Assembly: GCA_963764315.1 (NCBI GenBank)
Contig: CAVXSB010000002.1
Coordinates: 310,001 to 374,000 of the forward strand
From: DATLWN01 sp963764315
GTDB lineage: Bacteria; Pseudomonadota; Zetaproteobacteria; Mariprofundales; Mariprofundaceae
Direction of reading: 5' to 3'
DNA length: 64,000 nucleotides
Under the pieces are notes generated by a model. It was given only the letters and a program-made list of their open reading frames with translations, did no database searches and was not told where the DNA came from. The number at the start of each line of letters is the position of its first letter. The stretch's first letter is position 1. A program made the position numbers and the translations under genes. This document shows positions 26,371 through 35,119 of the stretch, one piece after another.

Positions 26371-26967
26371 TCATTCACATACTCGAGTCCAGGCACATGC
26401 CTGCTCCAATTTTTCAGCCTGGGGAGAGGCTTCGATGGCAAGCACCGACACCCTGCCCCGGCCCAGCGATGCGCCCAGCCCTTCGGCATCCGGAACGCCA
26501 CACCAGCGCGTATCCACACCGGCCTGCTTGCGCTTACCCACGGCATCCTGCAACTGCCTGATCAGTGCATCCCCGGCATTATCGGCAACCAGCAGGATCA
26601 TGGCCGCATTCTTCCACAAATGCTGCATGGCTGCATCCCTGCCAATGGCTGCTCCACCCTTCAGCCGGGTCAGCAACTGGCCCATGCGCTCGCCCAGGGC
26701 ATGGCGCAAGCGCCCGCGAAACGGCTGCCATTGCTCGGGCGCCACATCAAACTTCGCGCGCAGCGCTCCGAAACGCTTGTCGTTCAGGCGCGCCCAACAG
26801 TCCTGTTGCATACACAGGTAAGCACCGCGCCCGGGCGCCTGCTGCAACAGATCCGGCCAGACCTGCCCCTCGCCATCAACCACAAGGCGCAGCATGGATG
26901 CCTTGGCGCCCGGTGTACGGCAGGCGAAGCAGGTCCGCACCGGGCCCGACGCATCGTCTGTCGCCAT
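26371..26967 (-). CDS. YlxR (DUF448) family RNA-binding protein, with L7Ae-like extension
   Basis: Protein of 198 aa. Residues about 10-90 are a DUF448/YlxR domain (RTCFACRTPGAKASMLRLV and GRGAYLCMQQDCW), with the expected GRGAY motif and cysteine pairs. The C-terminal half (AAMQHLWKNAAMILLVADNAGDALIRQL) resembles the L7Ae/YlxQ-type fold that elsewhere is a separate gene. So this may be a YlxR-YlxQ fusion, common in proteobacteria. Its position between nusA and infB is diagnostic. The ATG at 26967 was chosen over an upstream in-frame start inside nusA. Confidence 0.85.
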   Translation of the reverse strand: MATDDASGPVRTCFACRTPGAKASMLRLVVDGEGQVWPDLLQQAPGRGAYLCMQQDCWARLNDKRFGALRAKFDVAPEQWQPFRGRLRHALGERMGQLLTRLKGGAAIGRDAAMQHLWKNAAMILLVADNAGDALIRQLQDAVGKRKQAGVDTRWCGVPDAEGLGASLGRGRVSVLAIEASPQAEKLEQACAWTRVCE

Positions 26968-26980
26968 GACATGCGCGGGA

Positions 26981-28447
26981 TCAGTCAAACCAGCCGCTCG
27001 CCTCACGCGCCGTAATGATCAGCGCTTCCGCCTGCTCACGCGACAAGCCAACGATGCCGTCCAGCTCGTCGGCGGCAGCATCGGCCAGCATCTCCACCGA
27101 AACGATGTCGCGCGCCGCCAATTGCTCGGCGATCTCCGTCGTCATGCCTTTCAGCTCCAGCAGCGAGATGCCGTTACCCTCCGCTTCACCCTGGCTCAGC
27201 GCCCGGTTCAGCAAGGCATTGCGGGCACGATTCTGCAGCTCGGCGGCCAGCTCCTCGTCCAGGCCTTCGATACCTGTGATCTCCTCGAGCGGGCAGTACG
27301 CCAGATCATCCAGCGAGATAAAGCCCTCGGTGACCAGCAGGCTGGCAAAGTCCTCATCGATATCCAGGGCCTCACGGAAGATAACCCGCGCCTCATCGAC
27401 CTCTTCGGTGCGACGCTTCATCTCCTCGCCGGTGGTCATGATCTCGATGTTCCAGCCGGACAACTGCGACGCCAGGCGCACATTCTGGCCGCGGCGACCG
27501 ATGGCGATGGCGAGGTTCTCCTCGTTCACGGCCACCTCGATGGTGTTGCGCGCCTCATCGACCAGCACGCGATCGATTTTGGCAGGAGCCAGGGCATTGA
27601 CCACGAAGGCGGCCGGATCGGCAGTCCATTCGATGATGTCGATGCGCTCGCCGTGGAGCTCGTTGACCACCGCCTGCACACGCGCGCCGCGCATACCGAC
27701 GCAGGCACCGACCGGATCGACGCTGGGATCATTGGAAATCACCGCGATCTTACTGCGGGAACCGGGATCGCGGGCAATGGCCTGGATGGCCACGAGCCCG
27801 TCCTGAATCTCCGGCACCTCCTGCTCGAACAGGCGCATGACCATGCCGGCGTCGGCGCGGGAGATGAACACCAGCGGCCCGCGCGGCTGATTGCGCACCT
27901 CGCGCAGGAAAGCGCGCACACGATCGCCCTGGCGGTAGGATTCGCGCGGTAGCATATCCTCGCGGTACATCACGGCCTCGCCGCGACCCAGATCCACATA
28001 GACATTGCCGCGCTCGACGCGCTTGACGATGCCGGTGATCAACTGGCCAACCTTCGGCTCGTATTCCTCGATCACGTGCTCGCGCTCGGCCTCGCGAATT
28101 TTCTGGTTGATCACCTGCTTGGCCGTCTGTGCCGCCACGCGGCCCATCTCGATCGGCGGCAGCGACTCGTGGAACTCAAAGCCGAGCGTCGCCTCCGGAT
28201 TCAGCTTTTTCGCCTCATCCAGCGTCAGCTCGTTCTCCGGCTCCTCGACCTCCTCGACGACGGTGCGCACGTGGTACAGGCTGATGGCACCAGTCTCGCG
28301 ATCGATCGCCGCCTCCACATGTTTTGTACCGTAAGTACGCCTCGCAGCGGTCTTCATGGCCTGTTCCATGGCCTCCAGCACCAGCTCGCGTTCAACCGAC
28401 TTCTCGCGGGCCACGGCATCGGCCACATGCAACATCTCCAGATTCAT
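26981..28447 (-). CDS. nusA: transcription termination/antitermination protein NusA
   Basis: Protein of 488 aa that modulates RNA polymerase pausing and termination and couples to translation. The domain order is: N-terminal RNAP-binding domain (MNLEMLHVADAVAREKSVE), S1 (LITGIVKRVERGNVYVDLGRGEAVM), KH1/KH2 (SRSKIAVISNDPSVDPVGACVGMRGARVQ in consecutive blocks; IGRRGQNVRLASQLSGW), then two acidic AR repeats (EEITGIEGLDEELAAEL; ELDGIVGLSREQAEAL). The ATG at 28447 has GGAG upstream. A GGGCCC-ACG-GGCCC hairpin lies in the short gap after rimP and might act in autoregulation. Confidence 0.97.
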   Translation of the reverse strand: MNLEMLHVADAVAREKSVERELVLEAMEQAMKTAARRTYGTKHVEAAIDRETGAISLYHVRTVVEEVEEPENELTLDEAKKLNPEATLGFEFHESLPPIEMGRVAAQTAKQVINQKIREAEREHVIEEYEPKVGQLITGIVKRVERGNVYVDLGRGEAVMYREDMLPRESYRQGDRVRAFLREVRNQPRGPLVFISRADAGMVMRLFEQEVPEIQDGLVAIQAIARDPGSRSKIAVISNDPSVDPVGACVGMRGARVQAVVNELHGERIDIIEWTADPAAFVVNALAPAKIDRVLVDEARNTIEVAVNEENLAIAIGRRGQNVRLASQLSGWNIEIMTTGEEMKRRTEEVDEARVIFREALDIDEDFASLLVTEGFISLDDLAYCPLEEITGIEGLDEELAAELQNRARNALLNRALSQGEAEGNGISLLELKGMTTEIAEQLAARDIVSVEMLADAAADELDGIVGLSREQAEALIITAREASGWFD

Positions 28448-28493
28448 GGCTTCTCCAACCTCTTCTCTGTCTAATTCCGGGCCCACGGGCCCT

Positions 28494-28955
28494 TTAACGT
28501 TTGCTGCGGGTGAGATCCTTCCAGTTGATCGCCCGCACCACGCGCGCCGCCTCACCGCGATCGACACGCAACATCTGTCCATCCGCACCCTCGAGCAGGA
28601 TCATCTCCCCCTCCAGGCCGCGATTATACCCCTCGACAGCGCCGCCTTCGGTCATATCCACCTTCAGCCAGTCGCCTTCGTACCGGGCGAAGTCCTCCGG
28701 CGACTCCAGCGGCCAGTCGAACCCGGGGGAGCTGACCTCCAGGCGATAGGCACCGGGGATCAGATCTTCGGCATCCAGCTGCAGCGATACCCCGCGACTG
28801 ATGCGCTCCAGCGCCTCGCTGTCCACACCGCCACGCCGATCCACGATGATCTGCACCAGGCGCGTGCGTTGCCCGCCGCCCAGACGCACCCGCAGCACCT
28901 CGACTCCGAGCTCCTCGGCGATCGGCGCCACCAGTTCCTTGACCCTCGATTCCAT
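28494..28955 (-). CDS. rimP: ribosome maturation factor RimP
   Basis: Protein of 153 aa required for 30S assembly, first gene of the rimP-nusA-infB block. Two domains are visible: the N-terminal alpha/beta domain (ELGVEVLRVRLGGG, VQIIVDRRGGVDSEALERIS, YRLEVSSPGFDWPL) and a C-terminal SH3-like barrel. The start at 28955 (MESRVKELVAPIAEEL) matches the family; the in-frame start further upstream would add a non-homologous tail. The promoter should lie in the spacer of about 95 bases between this gene and the end of thiO. Confidence 0.95.
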   Translation of the reverse strand: MESRVKELVAPIAEELGVEVLRVRLGGGQRTRLVQIIVDRRGGVDSEALERISRGVSLQLDAEDLIPGAYRLEVSSPGFDWPLESPEDFARYEGDWLKVDMTEGGAVEGYNRGLEGEMILLEGADGQMLRVDRGEAARVVRAINWKDLTRSKR

Positions 28956-29050
28956 GCGTCCGGATACTCCAAAAACGAAAAAAAGCGAGCCGCGGCCCAC
29001 TTTTCACATGCGCATTATAGGTGTCATCGGCAAAGAAGCAAGCGGCCCGC

Positions 29051-30211
29051 TCAAGCCCCGGACGGCGGCGGATAGCCGACGCCGGAAAGGCTCGCAAAAG
29101 CACGGTCCGGACTGAAGGCATCCATCGCCAATTCCGGTGCCTGCCCCATGATCCAGCGGCTGATCAGATCGGCCGTCACCGGCGCCAGCACGACGCCGTT
29201 GCGGTAATGGCCGGTAGCCACCCACAGGTTTCTCCTTCCCGCCACCGGGCCGATATACGGCAACCCGTCCGGAGAGCCCGGGCGGAAGCCCATCCACTGG
29301 CGCTCGATCTCGGCATCATGCAGCGCCGGCATGATGCGGCGCACGGCATCCAGAAGCCGCCCCACCTCGCCCACGGTATTGCCACGCCGGAACCCCGCAT
29401 CCTCCAGACTGGCGCCAACCAACACCCGCCCATCAAGGCGCGGCACGAAATACGCATCGTCGTGCTTGACGATGTGGCGAACGGCCCCGGGATCGCCATG
29501 CAGAAGCACGATCTGTCCCTTGACGGGGCGCACCGGCAGGGAAAAACCCATGGCCTCGGACAAGCCACCGCTCCAGCTGCCGGCAGCCAGCAGCACCGCA
29601 TCGGCGGCCACCGTTTCTCCATCGGCCAGGCGCACCCCTGCCACGGCGCCATCGCGCTCCAACAGGCCGGCGACCTCGACATGCTCGCGCACCTCCACCC
29701 CGGCCGCCCGCATGGCGAGACATGCGGCCTGCAGCATTCTCGGGTTGCGCACCTGCCCCACCTCGGGCCACAGCAATGCTCCCTGTACCGCCGGGGAAAG
29801 CGCCGGCTCCCGCTGTCTGGCCTCATCCCCGGAAAGCCGCTCCAGTGGCCACCCAAAGCGGGCGGACCAATCGCTCGCCTGTGGGGCATGGTCAGTACGA
29901 TCGTCGGAAAAAACGGGAATCATCAGGCCGTTGCGGCGCCACTCCACGGGCATGCCGGACGCATATTCCAGCTCCTGCATGGTGTCGGGATAAAGCGCCA
30001 GGCTGGCATTGACCAGGGCGCTGAAGGCATCGGGATACAGCCAGGGATGGATGGGGCTGAGGATGCCGGCACCCGCCCAGGAGGACTCTTCGCCGAGCTG
30101 CGCGCGCTCCAGTACCACGGGCCGGGCACCGAGAAGCCGTAGCCGCCAGGCGGTCAGGCAACCGATGATGCCGCCACCGACGATGGCCACGCGGGGGCCG
30201 TCGGAATGCAC
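29051..30211 (-). CDS. thiO: glycine oxidase / thiazole-synthesis FAD oxidoreductase
   Basis: Protein of about 386 aa of the DAO flavoprotein family. The FAD motif VAIVGGGIIGCLTAWRL lies at the N-terminus, with LERAQLGEESSWAGAGILSP next. The C-terminal GFRPGSPDGLPYIGPV and ATGHYRNGVVLAP segments are typical of ThiO, which oxidises glycine to the imine for the thiazole ring of thiamine. GTG at 30211 is preferred because it sits eight codons before the FAD motif; an ATG at 30277 is the alternative and would leave only six bases to the divergent hpnC start. No thiS or thiG is adjacent. Confidence 0.88.
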   Translation of the reverse strand: MHSDGPRVAIVGGGIIGCLTAWRLRLLGARPVVLERAQLGEESSWAGAGILSPIHPWLYPDAFSALVNASLALYPDTMQELEYASGMPVEWRRNGLMIPVFSDDRTDHAPQASDWSARFGWPLERLSGDEARQREPALSPAVQGALLWPEVGQVRNPRMLQAACLAMRAAGVEVREHVEVAGLLERDGAVAGVRLADGETVAADAVLLAAGSWSGGLSEAMGFSLPVRPVKGQIVLLHGDPGAVRHIVKHDDAYFVPRLDGRVLVGASLEDAGFRRGNTVGEVGRLLDAVRRIMPALHDAEIERQWMGFRPGSPDGLPYIGPVAGRRNLWVATGHYRNGVVLAPVTADLISRWIMGQAPELAMDAFSPDRAFASLSGVGYPPPSGA

Positions 30212-30283
30212 CGTATCTGCCAAGCCCGTCCCCCACTGCAGCGATTGCTTGCCGGACGCATGGCCTGCCGCCACCATGCCGGC

Positions 30284-31177
30284 ATGTCCCATGAATGCCC
30301 GGACGTCGAGCAAGCCTACCAGCATTGCCTCGCGCTCGCACGAAGCCATTACGAGAACTTCCCGACCGCCAGCCACCTGCTTCCCGCAGACCAGCGCCCG
30401 GCGGTGGCCGCCATCTACGCCTTCGCCCGCCACGCCGACGATATCGCCGACGAGGGCGACGCCAGCCCAGAGGTTCGGCTCAAGCGCCTGGAGGCCTGGG
30501 AGGCACTGTTCGAACGCTGCCTGAAGGAGCCGGTGGACCACCCCGTTTTCCTGGCCCTCGGAGATGCCATCCGCCGATTCAATCTGCCCACGGAACCCTT
30601 CCACGATCTGCTCGTGGCCTTCCGTATGGACGTCAGCATCCATGCCTATGCCAGCCCACAGGAACTGCTGTTTTACTGCCAGCATTCGGCCAGCCCCATC
30701 GGCCGCCTGTTGCTGGCACTGAACGGCGTGCATCACGCCGGGGCAATCGCCGCCTCCGACCAGCTATGCACCGCTCTGCAGCTGACCAATTTCTGGCAGG
30801 ACCTAGCCGTAGACCTGACCCGTGGCCGCTGCTATCTCTGCGAGGAATGGCTGGACGCTGTCGGCCTGAGTTCCGAACGTCTGCTGCAGGGCGACATCGA
30901 TGCCGAGGCGCTGCAACCGGCCCTGGAACAGGCCATCGGCTTCACCGACAGGCTGTTCGCCCAGGCGAAGGCCTTGCCATCATATCTGCCACTACGCCTG
31001 CGCCTGCAGGGCATCGCCACCCTCTGCGGCGGCCGCACCATCCTGCAGCGCCTGCACCAGACCTCGCCCCTGACCCAGCGCCCCACCCTCTCACGCCGCC
31101 AATGGCTGTCCATGCTCCCGCGTATGGCCGGCATGCTGGCGGGTAGCTACCTGCGCCCCAGGAGCAAGGTCTTATGA
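30284..31177 (+). CDS. hpnC: squalene synthase HpnC
   Basis: Protein of 297 aa of the trans-isoprenyl diphosphate synthase head-to-head family. Both aspartate-rich regions are present: YAFARHADDIADEG near residue 47 and ALQLTNFWQDLAVDLTRG near 170. In the three-step route HpnC with HpnD turns two farnesyl diphosphates into presqualene diphosphate and hydroxysqualene; HpnE completes squalene. The ATG at 30284 (MSHECPDVEQAY) precedes the usual conserved start. It overlaps hpnD by ATGA. The products feed hopanoid synthesis, though no squalene-hopene cyclase gene is in the window. Confidence 0.93.
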   Translation: MSHECPDVEQAYQHCLALARSHYENFPTASHLLPADQRPAVAAIYAFARHADDIADEGDASPEVRLKRLEAWEALFERCLKEPVDHPVFLALGDAIRRFNLPTEPFHDLLVAFRMDVSIHAYASPQELLFYCQHSASPIGRLLLALNGVHHAGAIAASDQLCTALQLTNFWQDLAVDLTRGRCYLCEEWLDAVGLSSERLLQGDIDAEALQPALEQAIGFTDRLFAQAKALPSYLPLRLRLQGIATLCGGRTILQRLHQTSPLTQRPTLSRRQWLSMLPRMAGMLAGSYLRPRSKVL

Positions 31178-32052
31178 ATCCCCAGACCTATTGCGAGAAC
31201 AAGACGCGCGGTGCGGGTTCCTCCTTCTTCTATGCCTTCATCTTCCTGCCGGAACAGAAGCGCCGGGCCATGATGGCCCTCTATGCCTTCTGCCGGGAGG
31301 TCGACGATATCGCCGATGAGATCAGCGATGAGAATGTCGCCCTGCACAAGCTCGCCTTCTGGCGCGAAGAGATCGAACGGGTATTCATGGGCCAGGCCCG
31401 ACATCCGGTCGGGCGCGAACTGGACTGGGCCCGGCAGCACTTCGCTTTCAACGAGGAGCTATTTGCCGAGATCATCGACGGTATGCGCATGGACGTGGCG
31501 CATCAGCCGATCGTCACCCCCGCCGATCTGGCTCTGTACTGCTATCGGGTGGCCGGTGTCGTCGGCCTGCTGTCCATCGAGGTATTCGGTTACACCAACC
31601 GCCACGCCAGCGATTTCGCCGTCCATCTCGGCAAGGCCCTGCAGCTGACGAACATCCTGCGCGACGTACAGGAGGACGCGGCCCGCGGGCGCATCTATCT
31701 GCCACAGCAGGACCGTCTGCGCCACAAGGTCGGCGACGAGGATTTTATCGCCGGCGACATGCAGGCCCTCACCCCCCTGTTGAAGCAGTATGCGGACGAG
31801 GCCGAGCACGAATACCGGCAGGCCTTGAGTACCCTGCCGTCGGAGGATCGCGCCTCACTCCGCCCGGCCCTGCTGATGGCCGCCATCTACCATGCCCATC
31901 TGCAGCGGATCGTCGCCGCCGGGTACGATGTCTGGCACCAGCCGGTACGCCTGTCCCCGCTGCACAAGATCTGGATCGCCTGGCGCGCCTGGCGCCATGA
32001 GAAACGGGCGGCCGGAAGCACGACCCCGGCCCCCGTTCGCCTCGATTTCTGA
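31174..32052 (+). CDS. hpnD: presqualene diphosphate synthase HpnD
   Basis: Protein of 292 aa in the same superfamily as HpnC. The family-specific N-terminus is YCENKTRGAGSSFFYAFIFL. The first aspartate motif is CREVDDIADEI (about residue 43), and the second is QLTNILRDVQEDAARGRIYLP (in two adjoining parts) near residue 153. It catalyses the condensation of two farnesyl diphosphates to presqualene diphosphate at the membrane interface. Coupled to hpnC by an ATGA overlap and to hpnE by a two-base gap, so the three form one operon. Confidence 0.95.
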   Translation: MNPQTYCENKTRGAGSSFFYAFIFLPEQKRRAMMALYAFCREVDDIADEISDENVALHKLAFWREEIERVFMGQARHPVGRELDWARQHFAFNEELFAEIIDGMRMDVAHQPIVTPADLALYCYRVAGVVGLLSIEVFGYTNRHASDFAVHLGKALQLTNILRDVQEDAARGRIYLPQQDRLRHKVGDEDFIAGDMQALTPLLKQYADEAEHEYRQALSTLPSEDRASLRPALLMAAIYHAHLQRIVAAGYDVWHQPVRLSPLHKIWIAWRAWRHEKRAAGSTTPAPVRLDF

Positions 32053-32054
32053 GC

Positions 32055-33323
32055 ATGAGCCGGGTGGCGGTGATCGGCGGTGGCCTGACCGCCCTCAGCT
32101 GCGCGCTGTCCCTGGCCGAGCAGGGCATCGAATGCGAACTGTTCGAAGCTTCTCCCCAGCTCGGTGGGCGCACCCGCTCGTTCCACGACCCGACGGCCGA
32201 TGCATGGGTGGACAACGGGCCGCACCTCTTGATCGGGGCCTATGCGCATGCCAGGGCCTTTTTCGCGCGCCATGGCATCGCCGACCTCGCCTGGCAGCCG
32301 CATCTCAAGCTGCCGCTATGGGATGAGAGCCGCGGCCACTTCTGCCTGAGTCCCGGCCGCGGGCTGCCGCTACCCGCCTCGCTGGCCTGGGCCGCCGCCC
32401 GGATGCCGGGACACGGCATCGGCACCATGCTGGCCATGATGAGGCTGGGCATGGCCATGCGCCGCCCTCTCCCGGAAAGCCTGGCGACCGCCGACTGGCT
32501 GCAGGCGCTACGCATCCCGGCGCCGCTGCGGCGCGACCTGCTGGAGCCCCTGTGCCTGGGCGCCATGAACGAAGCCCTCGCATCGGCGCCCGCCGCCAGC
32601 TTTGCGCGCGTGCTGCGGGAGGGCTTCGCCGATCACGATGCCGCCCGCCTCGGCTGGTTTACACGCCCCTTCACCCAGGGATTGATCGCTCCCCTGGAGC
32701 ACGCCCTGGCACATCATGGCGTACATATCCATCGCCATAGCCGCGTCATCGCTCTGGAGGCCCATCAACGCAACCCCGGCATCACCATCCGTTCGGGGGA
32801 AACGATGCGCTTTGACCGCATCGTGCTGACCGTACCCGGGCACGAACGCAACCGCTTGCTCGGCATCCACGGGCAAGCGTCGGAGACCGGATCGATCAGC
32901 AATGTGCACCTGTGGTTCGACGAGGACCTGCACCTGCCGCAGCCACTGGTTGGCGGCATCGGCACCCTCGGCCAGTGGTTCTTCGATATCGACCAGCAAA
33001 TGCCCGGCGAGCGCGGCCGCTACCGCCATTTCTGCGCCGTCATCAGCGACTCATCCCCGGCCTCGCTGGCGCAGTGCGGCGAGCGGCTGACCCATGAGCT
33101 GTCACGTATGCTGGGGCGCCATGCCCTGCGCCCGTGCCACACACGCGTCGTGCACGAACGGCGTGCCACGGTGCTGGTGCGTACATCGCCAGCGGTATCC
33201 CTGCCCCCATCCATCCTCGATGCGGGGGAACATCCACGCCCGGGAGAGCTGCCGGCAACGATCGAAGCAGCCGTTGCACGAGGCCTGCAGGCTGCAGACA
33301 CGATCCTGTCTACGACGACCTAA
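32055..33323 (+). CDS. hpnE: hydroxysqualene dehydroxylase HpnE
   Basis: FAD-dependent amine-oxidase-family protein of 422 aa. The dinucleotide-binding motif VAVIGGGLTALSCALSLAE starts at residue 4, followed by FEASPQLGGRTRSF. The C-terminal FAD region is shorter than in phytoene desaturases. In hpnCDE clusters this protein reduces hydroxysqualene to squalene. It is last in the operon and is followed by the 304-base spacer before coq7. Confidence 0.93.
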   Translation: MSRVAVIGGGLTALSCALSLAEQGIECELFEASPQLGGRTRSFHDPTADAWVDNGPHLLIGAYAHARAFFARHGIADLAWQPHLKLPLWDESRGHFCLSPGRGLPLPASLAWAAARMPGHGIGTMLAMMRLGMAMRRPLPESLATADWLQALRIPAPLRRDLLEPLCLGAMNEALASAPAASFARVLREGFADHDAARLGWFTRPFTQGLIAPLEHALAHHGVHIHRHSRVIALEAHQRNPGITIRSGETMRFDRIVLTVPGHERNRLLGIHGQASETGSISNVHLWFDEDLHLPQPLVGGIGTLGQWFFDIDQQMPGERGRYRHFCAVISDSSPASLAQCGERLTHELSRMLGRHALRPCHTRVVHERRATVLVRTSPAVSLPPSILDAGEHPRPGELPATIEAAVARGLQAADTILSTTT

Positions 33324-33399
33324 ATCTCGGTTTATTCACCACCCGGGCATGCCGACACAACCCTATTGGGTGCATCTTCGCAAAATGCAGGAATAGACG

Positions 33400-33450
33400 C
33401 TTATAAGATAATGATATAAAAGCATAAAAATGCATGCATAAATCTTGTGC
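33400..33450. other. AT-rich segment in the hpnE-coq7 spacer
   Basis: The spacer 33324-33627 has no gene. Its left part (about 33400-33450) is strikingly AT-rich for this genome (TTATAAGATAATGATATAAA and following), including GATAATGATA, which matches half a Fur-type site. The DnaA-box-like cluster follows to the right. It may simply be the coq7 promoter region. Confidence 0.4.
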
Positions 33451-33501
33451 AACTGACATGAGGCCGCCGTCCGTCCGCTATGGATACGGATTCCGACGAT
33501 G

Positions 33502-33537
33502 TTATCCACCAGGTTATCCACAGATGCTGTGGATGGA
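33502..33537. promoter_or_regulatory. cluster of three DnaA-box-like sequences
   Basis: TTATCCACC (33502-33510), TTATCCACA (33514-33522, a perfect R-type DnaA box) and the inverted TGTGGATGG (33529-33537) lie within 36 bases, downstream of an AT-rich stretch. The arrangement could bind DnaA and control coq7 or act as a minor DnaA reservoir. I see none of the usual oriC neighbours (dnaA, dnaN, mnmG, rpmH), so I do not call it an origin. Confidence 0.5.
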
Positions 33538-33569
33538 CGCACGGCATCGCTTCCATGCCCTTGCCACAC

Positions 33570-33594
33570 AAGGCCGGCCAGCTTTACCGGCCTT
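33570..33594. other. 8-bp stem hairpin upstream of coq7
   Basis: AAGGCCGG and CCGGCCTT flank a nine-base loop and end 33 bases before the coq7 ATG. No T-run follows on the plus strand, so an intrinsic terminator is unlikely; an attenuator or a protein-binding site is possible. Confidence 0.4.
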
Positions 33595-33627
33595 GCATCG
33601 GCGGGGTGCAACCGTAGGATCGCCGTG

Positions 33628-34284
33628 ATGAATGCGCCCACACCCTTCCGCCGCCTGACCCCGATCGACCGGGCAATCGGACAACTGGACCATGCGCTGT
33701 TCAATATCTTTTGCGAGCAGCGGAGCTCCCGCCCCTATCCGGCCGAATCCGAACCCACATCGTCCCCCATGCCGGAGGCCCAGCGGCGCCTTTCGGCCGG
33801 CTTGATGCGCGTCAACCATGCCGGCGAGATGGCAGCACAGGCACTGTACCAGGGCCAGAGCCTGACGGCGCGCGACCCGGCACTGCGCCAGAAGTTCCGC
33901 CAGGCCTCGATCGAGGAAGCGGATCATCTGAACTGGTGCCGCCGTCGCCTGGACGAGTTGCAGTCCCGGCCGTCGATGCTCGACCCGCTGTGGTACGCCG
34001 GATCGCTCGCCATCGGCATCGCCGCCGGCATCGCCGGCGATCGCTGGAATCTCGGCTTTCTGGCAGAGACCGAACACCAGGTCGTACGCCACCTGGACGA
34101 CCACCTTGCCCGCCTGCCGCAAACCGATGCCCGCAGCCGCCGCATCGTCGAGCAAATGAAGACCGACGAGGGACAGCACGCCCAACTGGCGGAATCCTTG
34201 GGCGCAGCGAATCTACCGCCACTCGCCAAGCGCATGATGCGCCTGACCTCGAAGGTCATGACCACCCTGGCCGAGCGCCTCTAG
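33628..34284 (+). CDS. coq7: 3-demethoxyubiquinol 3-hydroxylase
   Basis: Di-iron hydroxylase of 218 aa for the penultimate step of ubiquinone synthesis in aerobic growth. The four-helix-bundle ligands are recognisable: Glu in LMRVNHAGEMAAQALYQGQ, EEADHL (E-x-x-H), TEHQV (Glu), and DEGQHAQ (E-x-x-H). The hydrophobic face around LWYAGSLAIGIAAGIAGD anchors it to the membrane. The ATG at 33628 gives the family N-terminus. It is consistent with the ubiquinol-oxidising bo3 complex encoded at 53.8-58.5 kb. The upstream spacer holds the DnaA-box cluster and a hairpin. Confidence 0.94.
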   Translation: MNAPTPFRRLTPIDRAIGQLDHALFNIFCEQRSSRPYPAESEPTSSPMPEAQRRLSAGLMRVNHAGEMAAQALYQGQSLTARDPALRQKFRQASIEEADHLNWCRRRLDELQSRPSMLDPLWYAGSLAIGIAAGIAGDRWNLGFLAETEHQVVRHLDDHLARLPQTDARSRRIVEQMKTDEGQHAQLAESLGAANLPPLAKRMMRLTSKVMTTLAERL

Positions 34285-34363
34285 CCCTGACGCCGGGACT
34301 GGGGCCATGTAGGCTTGCGTCCGGCCACCCTGCCCTCAGCCTCGACGAACAAAGGATCAGCCC

Positions 34364-35119
34364 ATGTCCGGACACAGCAAATGGTCGACGATCAAGCACA
34401 AGAAGGCGGCCACCGATGCCAAACGCGGCCAGGTCTTCACGCGCTATATTCGAGAGATCACCGTGGCGGCGCGCCTGGGCGGTGGCGATATCGATGCCAA
34501 TCCGCGCCTACGTGCCGCCGTCAATGCCGCGCGCGCCGTCAATATGCCCAAGGACAACATCGAGCGCGCTATCTCCCGCGGCAGCGGTGGTGACGAGGGC
34601 ACCAACATCGAGGAGGTGCGCTACGAGGGCTATGGCCAGGCAGGCGTGGCCATCCTCGTCGACTGCATGACGGATAACCGTAACCGCACGGTCTCGGATG
34701 TACGCTCGGCCTTCAACAAGGGCGGCGGCAACATGGGAGAGACCGGCTGCGTATCGTGGATGTTCCACCAGAAGGGCCTGTTCGTGTTCGACCGGGCCGA
34801 GGTCGGTGAGGAGCAACTGCTGGAGATCGGCATGGAGGCAGGGGCCGAGGACATCCACGACCGGCCGGATGAGGGCGCAATCGAAATCACATGCGCCCCG
34901 GCCGATTTCCCTGCCCTGCAGGAGGCCTTCGAGGGTGCGGGGCTGGTACCGGCGGTCGGCGAGGTCTCCTGGATCCCCGAGAACAGCGTCCCGGTGCAGG
35001 GCGAGGATGCCGAGAAGGTGCTGCGCCTGATCGAGCGCCTCGAGGATGTCGACGACGTACAGAACGTCTATGCCAATTTCGACATCTCGGCTGCGGACAT
35101 GGAGCGGCTGCACAACTGA
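34364..35119 (+). CDS. yebC: YebC/PmpR family protein
   Basis: Protein of 251 aa. The start MSGHSKWSTIKHKKAATDAK and the blocks ARLGGGDIDANPRLRAAV, YEGYGQAGVAILVDCMTDNR and NKGGGNMGETGCVSWMF are near-identical to the widespread YebC family, which acts as a DNA-binding regulator and, in recent work on the family, in relief of ribosome stalling. The position immediately upstream of ruvC is conserved across gammaproteobacteria. The stop overlaps the ruvC start in a TGATG arrangement. Confidence 0.96.
   Translation: MSGHSKWSTIKHKKAATDAKRGQVFTRYIREITVAARLGGGDIDANPRLRAAVNAARAVNMPKDNIERAISRGSGGDEGTNIEEVRYEGYGQAGVAILVDCMTDNRNRTVSDVRSAFNKGGGNMGETGCVSWMFHQKGLFVFDRAEVGEEQLLEIGMEAGAEDIHDRPDEGAIEITCAPADFPALQEAFEGAGLVPAVGEVSWIPENSVPVQGEDAEKVLRLIERLEDVDDVQNVYANFDISAADMERLHN

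Noticed and set aside
28476..28494. Terminator between rimP and nusA
   Set aside because: The GGGCCC hairpin has no T-run on the coding strand, and nusA normally shares the rimP transcript.
33400..33537. Chromosomal replication origin
   Set aside because: Only one of the three DnaA boxes is perfect and none of dnaA, dnaN, mnmG, rpmH or parAB is nearby; a regulatory cluster is a safer reading.
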